A DNA stretch of 7,632 bases from Alphaproteobacteria bacterium (lineage in GTDB: Bacteria; Pseudomonadota; Alphaproteobacteria; Rhizobiales; Rhizobiaceae): contig JAFKFE010000212.1 of the NCBI GenBank assembly GCA_017308345.1, positions 1 to 7,632 of the forward strand, read 5' to 3'. The first letter of the stretch is position 1, and each line of letters opens with the position of its first letter. The notes beneath the pieces were generated by a model. That model saw nothing but the letters and a program-made list of their open reading frames with translations. It was not told the origin of the DNA and made no database searches. A program made the translations under genes and the position numbers. Positions 4,430-7,632 of the stretch are shown here, piece after piece.

Positions 4430-5307
4430 GGCGCGCCCTGCTTGAGATCGAGAACGTACAAAGTGAGGATTTTTCGGTCAGTCTCTGTCAGGCGCTTTTC
4501 CCAGGTTGGCATGTGGCCCTGCCGGCCGTCCCAGACCGTGCGATAGATCGATTCCTCGTCCCCGCCATAAAGCCAAAAACTGTCGGTCAAATCTGGAGCG
4601 CCGGTGTCCTTGCTGCCCTTGGCGTCCTCGCCGTGACAGGCGCTGCAATTGGTCGCGAAGACCTTCTGTCCCGCCACGACTTTTTGTGCATCCGGACCGC
4701 TTGCGATTTCCGGATGGGAAAGCGAACGCACGTACGCGACTACATTGAGGATCGCCTCGCGGTCCAGCATCTGGTCCCGCCCCCAGGCTGGCATCTGCGA
4801 GGAACGGCTGTCGGGATGGTCCGAATTGACGCCGACCCGGATGGTCTCGAAAACCGCCTCGGGCGCCCCGCCCCACAGCCAGGCGTTGTCGACGAGGTCA
4901 GGAAAGCCAGGACCACCGGTGGCGTTTTTGCCATGACAGACAGCACAGTCACTGCCGAACAGCGCGTGCCCGGTCGCACGCACGTATTTCATGAGTTCCT
5001 TGTCCGCCTGGATGGCGGCGAAATCCTCCCTCTCGAGGCGGGTCGTCCAGGCTGAACGCTGGGCGGCCGCATCACGCAGGCTCGCTGCCACGTCCCGGTG
5101 CACATCGGCGCCAAGCAGACCCTTGGAGTAGGTCCTACCCAATGGCCAAGCCGGCATCAGCACCCAATAGATGACGGCAAAAAGAAATGTCGCCACCAGG
5201 AACAGCCAGACGGGCTTGGGCACCCGCGTGTTGAGCTCCTTGATATCGTTCCATTCGTGTCCTGTGGTGGCGTGGCCGGTGTAGGAGTCGCGTTCGTTCA
5301 CACGCAT
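4426..5307 (-). CDS. ccoP: Cytochrome c oxidase cbb3-type subunit III (diheme cytochrome c CcoP)
   Basis: A 293-residue membrane-anchored diheme cytochrome c, the entry point for electrons from soluble cytochromes into cbb3 oxidase. The N-terminus carries the family motif GHEWNDIKELNTRVPKPW-like (residues 16-34), then a membrane span (about 33-50). Two heme c sites follow: CAVCH at 121-125 and CSACH at 221-225. Probable axial methionines are M172 (QMPAW) and M266 (HMPTW). Length is normal for CcoP. The start ATG 5307 lies inside the end of ccoQ, a 10-base overlap in another frame, and its stop overlaps the next small gene (ATGA). All key residues are present, so the subunit looks functional. 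Confidence 0.97.
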   Translation of the reverse strand: MRVNERDSYTGHATTGHEWNDIKELNTRVPKPVWLFLVATFLFAVIYWVLMPAWPLGRTYSKGLLGADVHRDVAASLRDAAAQRSAWTTRLEREDFAAIQADKELMKYVRATGHALFGSDCAVCHGKNATGGPGFPDLVDNAWLWGGAPEAVFETIRVGVNSDHPDSRSSQMPAWGRDQMLDREAILNVVAYVRSLSHPEIASGPDAQKVVAGQKVFATNCSACHGEDAKGSKDTGAPDLTDSFWLYGGDEESIYRTVWDGRQGHMPTWEKRLTETDRKILTLYVLDLKQGAP

Positions 5308-5471
5308 GGCCCGTTCTCGTCATCCATGATGCTGTTGGCGGCGTGATCGAACCGCTTCCCGTTTCCCGGCCAGAACGTGTAGGCGAGCACACCGATCGCC
5401 ATCGCGATCAAGTAGAAGAGCCCCCACGACTTCGCGAAGGCGACGAGGGTTTCGTGGTCGAGTCCGGTCAT
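5298..5471 (-). CDS. ccoQ: cbb3-type oxidase small subunit CcoQ
   Basis: A 57-residue protein with one membrane span (residues about 16-34) and the CcoQ features: an N-terminal ETLVAFAKSWGLFYL segment, a YTFWPGNGKRFD stretch after the span, and an acidic tail (MDDE). CcoQ is a small accessory subunit that stabilises the CcoNOP complex. ATG 5471 overlaps the ccoO stop (ATGA), and the end overlaps the ccoP start by 10 bases. Position between ccoO and ccoP confirms the assignment. Confidence 0.93.
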   Translation of the reverse strand: MTGLDHETLVAFAKSWGLFYLIAMAIGVLAYTFWPGNGKRFDHAANSIMDDENGPCV

Positions 5472-6205
5472 TGTGTCGCCTCCGTTTCCTGATCCGGCCT
5501 ATAGGCGGCATCGGTCAGACGTCCGAGGATCTGAAGATAGGCGACGAGGGCATCCATTTCGGTAACGACACCGGGATCGGCGTCGAAGGCTCGAATGTCA
5601 GTTGCTCCGCCATAGCGCGCCTTGACGCCTTGGGCTTGCGTGCTATCGGGCGTTGCCTGGCCATAGGCGTCGCTCGCAGCATTTTTGATCATCTCGTCCG
5701 TATAGGGCACGCCAAGTTCCTTGAGCGCCGCAAGATGCTCGGGCAGATCATCCATTCGGAGTTCCGTCTGCTTGAGGAAACGATAGGCCGGCATCACCGA
5801 CTCCGGCACCACGTCGCGCGGGTTGTTGAGGTGCATGGAGTGCCATTCGTCCGAATACTTGCCGCCGACGCGCGCGAGATCCGGACCGGTCCGCTTCGAG
5901 CCCCACAGCATGGGATGGTCGTATTGCGACTCGACGGCCAGCGAATAAGGGCCGTAACGCTCTACCTCGTCGCGCAGCGTGCGGATCATTTGCGAGTGAC
6001 AGGCATAGCAGCCTTCACGGATGTAAATATTGCGTCCCGCAAGCTCGAGCGGCGTGTAGACGCGCATGTCGGGCGCCTTTTCCACGGTCTCGTCAATGGT
6101 GAAAAGCGGGGCGATCTCGACCGTGCCTCCGATGCTGGCCACGACGATGATGGCGAGCATCAGGCCGATCGTGTAGCGCTCAAGTTTATAGTGGGTCTGG
6201 AACAT
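5468..6205 (-). CDS. ccoO: Cytochrome c oxidase cbb3-type subunit II (monoheme cytochrome c CcoO)
   Basis: A 245-residue monoheme cytochrome c subunit anchored by an N-terminal span (about residues 13-33). The heme c site is CYACH at 66-70 within the conserved EGCYACHSQMIRTLRDE stretch. Family motifs RYGPYS (83-88), LWGSKRTGPDLARVGGKYSD (100-119), HLNNPR (125-130) and SVMPAY (136-141, with M138 as probable axial ligand) are all intact. CcoO passes electrons from CcoP to CcoN. Start ATG 6205 is six bases after the ccoN stop with GGGGAG upstream; the stop overlaps the ccoQ start. The length is normal and nothing looks damaged. Confidence 0.97.
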   Translation of the reverse strand: MFQTHYKLERYTIGLMLAIIVVASIGGTVEIAPLFTIDETVEKAPDMRVYTPLELAGRNIYIREGCYACHSQMIRTLRDEVERYGPYSLAVESQYDHPMLWGSKRTGPDLARVGGKYSDEWHSMHLNNPRDVVPESVMPAYRFLKQTELRMDDLPEHLAALKELGVPYTDEMIKNAASDAYGQATPDSTQAQGVKARYGGATDIRAFDADPGVVTEMDALVAYLQILGRLTDAAYRPDQETEATQ

Positions 6206-6211
6206 GGCGGT

Positions 6212-7632
6212 TCACTCCCCGGCCTGCAGCGCACCATGGGACGCCGGCACGGCAGCCGGCTGAGCCCCCACTGCCTCTTGCGCGGTGGCCGGCGCAGTGC
6301 GGATCGTCATCAATATGTTGTAAAGCCCAACAGCCGCCCCTGCGAGGAACAGCAAGCCTCCCACCGCCCGGGCGATGTAGTAGGGATGCATAGCGACGAC
6401 GGAGTCGACGAAGGAATAGGCGAGCGTGCCGCTCTCGTTATAGGTGCGCCACATCAGGCCCTGGATGATGCCCGAGTTCCACATCGCGAACACGTAGACG
6501 AGCGCTCCAGCGAGCGCGAGCCAGAAATGGAGCTCGACCAACCTCGGCGAGTACATCTGTGTGCGCTTCCAGAGCTGCGGCACCAGGTAGTAGATCGCGC
6601 CAAAGGTGATCATTGAATTCCAGCCGAGGGTGCCGGCATGGACATGCGCTATCGTCCAATCCGTGTAATGCGACAGCGAATTGACTGGCCGCATGGCGAG
6701 GAAGGATCCCTCGAACGTCGCAAGGCCGTAGAAGACGGCTGCTATCGTCATGAAGCGCAGCGTCGCGTCATCGCGAACCTTGTGCCATGCGCCGTTGAGC
6801 GTAAGCAGCGCATTCGCCGCCGCGATGCAGGAGGGCACCAGGAGCATGGCGGAGAAGCTCATGCCGAGCGTCTGCACCCATTGTGGAAGGGCAGTGTAGT
6901 GAAGATGGTGCGAGCCGACCCACATATAGAAGAATGTGATGCCCCAGAAGCCGACGATCGACATGCGGTAGGAGAAGATCGGGCGGCCGGCGCGCTTCGG
7001 CAGGTAGTAATACATCATGCCGAGAAAGCCGGCGGTGAGGAAAAAGGCGACGGCGTTGTGGCCGTACCACCACTGCACCATCGCGTCCTGGACACCGGAG
7101 AAGAGTGAATAGCTCTTGGCGCTGGCGAAGGAGATCGTAAGCGCGAGGTTGTTGACGATGTGGAGCGCCGCCACAACCAGCATGAAGGCCATGTAGTACC
7201 AGTTGGCAACGAAGATGTGCGGCTCGCGCCGGCGCGCACGGGTGCGCAGATAGAGCACCAGATAGGTGACCCAGACGATCACCAGCCATATGTCGGCGTA
7301 CCACGCGGGCTCGGCATACTCCTTCGACTGCGTAATGCCCATCAGGTAACCGGTGACGGCGAGCAGACAGAAGAGATTGTAGCCGATCAGCACGAACCAC
7401 GGGCTGAACTGATCCGGCAGCCGCGTGCGGGAGGTTCGCTGCACGACGTGGAATGAGGTCGCGATCAGCCCATTGCCGCCGAAGCCGAAGATGACGCCGG
7501 TCGTATGGACTGGCCGCAGCCGTCCGAAACTGGCCCAGGCGGCGTCGAAGGTCATGTCCGGATAGGCCAGAAGCCAAGCCACCCAGTCGCCGACGAACAT
7601 GGCGAGGACGGCCCAAATCATTGCCAGAACGA
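6212..7632 (-). CDS. ccoN: Cytochrome c oxidase cbb3-type subunit I CcoN (5' end outside window)
   Basis: The catalytic subunit of cbb3 oxidase, which reduces O2 at the heme b3-CuB centre and pumps protons. The frame is open to the window edge; numbering here counts from the methionine at 7621, which is internal. All metal ligands are visible: H39 (RPVHTTG, low-spin heme b), H188 (WWYGHNAV, CuB), H238 and H239 (VGSHHLHY, CuB), H326 (heme b3) and H328 (heme b) in IAHVHAGTLGW. Y232, six residues before H238, is the tyrosine cross-linked to the CuB histidine. E304 in FEGSF is the conserved glutamate near the active site. Spacings between ligands agree with the Pseudomonas stutzeri enzyme. The missing N-terminus is about 20 residues or more; promoter and any FNR/FixK site are outside. 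The C-terminal tail is alanine-rich. ccoO follows after six bases. Confidence 0.97.
   Translation of the reverse strand, partial: VLAMIWAVLAMFVGDWVAWLLAYPDMTFDAAWASFGRLRPVHTTGVIFGFGGNGLIATSFHVVQRTSRTRLPDQFSPWFVLIGYNLFCLLAVTGYLMGITQSKEYAEPAWYADIWLVIVWVTYLVLYLRTRARRREPHIFVANWYYMAFMLVVAALHIVNNLALTISFASAKSYSLFSGVQDAMVQWWYGHNAVAFFLTAGFLGMMYYYLPKRAGRPIFSYRMSIVGFWGITFFYMWVGSHHLHYTALPQWVQTLGMSFSAMLLVPSCIAAANALLTLNGAWHKVRDDATLRFMTIAAVFYGLATFEGSFLAMRPVNSLSHYTDWTIAHVHAGTLGWNSMITFGAIYYLVPQLWKRTQMYSPRLVELHFWLALAGALVYVFAMWNSGIIQGLMWRTYNESGTLAYSFVDSVVAMHPYYIARAVGGLLFLAGAAVGLYNILMTIRTAPATAQEAVGAQPAAVPASHGALQAGE

Noticed and set aside
4216..5055. 279-codon plus-strand open frame
   Set aside because: It is antisense to ccoP and the small coupled gene; both real genes have clear motifs and overlapping junctions.
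5471..6616. 381-codon plus-strand open frame
   Set aside because: It lies antisense to ccoO and ccoN, whose heme and copper motifs are intact. The product is Arg/His-rich with no family resemblance; it is a high-GC shadow frame.
6768..7616. 282-codon minus-strand open frame
   Set aside because: It is in another frame of ccoN on the same strand, with Arg-rich, low-complexity composition; ccoN ligand spacing proves the other frame.
1..7632. CRISPR array, tRNA, rRNA, insertion sequence or phage genes
   Set aside because: No regularly spaced direct repeats, cloverleaf sequences, transposase motifs or terminal repeats were seen.

Overview
The window looks like part of an alphaproteobacterial genome, probably of the Hyphomicrobiales (rhizobial) type. 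The evidence is high GC, tightly overlapping genes, a rhizobial-style cbb3 oxidase operon and an NsrR-type Rrf2 regulator. The assignment rests on protein resemblance only; no rRNA or tRNA is present.

Right part (about 3144-7632, all minus strand): a cbb3-type cytochrome c oxidase operon. In transcription order it reads ccoN (5' end cut by the window edge), ccoO, ccoQ, ccoP, a 60-residue single-span protein, a DUF2189 membrane protein, a 24-codon open frame that looks like the surviving N-terminus of ccoI, and ccoS. Most junctions overlap by a few bases. ccoG and ccoH are not present, and the copper ATPase gene ccoI is reduced to its first codons, so assembly factors would have to be encoded elsewhere.

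Middle (2497-3118, plus strand): an nsrR-like gene for a nitric-oxide-sensing Fe-S repressor. It has a good sigma70-type promoter whose -10 box overlaps a candidate NsrR operator, and it converges on ccoS.

Left part (1-2348): two divergent transcription units separated by a 359-base regulatory region. Leftward: a DUF2249 protein and a polytopic membrane protein reminiscent of heme-copper-oxidase subunit I-like proteins, which runs off the window. Rightward: an unrecognised 206-residue protein translationally coupled to a second DUF2249 paralogue. Each unit has a 23-bp palindrome (11-1-11, AAnATnnATnn half-sites) over its predicted promoter, matching the layout of NsrR operators. A third, weaker copy sits on the nsrR promoter.

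Reading: this appears to be a nitrosative-stress island. An NsrR-type sensor controls itself and a divergent set of small DUF2249 proteins, an orphan protein and a membrane protein, next to a high-affinity terminal oxidase operon. The NsrR link rests on visible operator symmetry and regulator motifs. The function of the DUF2249, orphan and membrane proteins is not established by the sequence.
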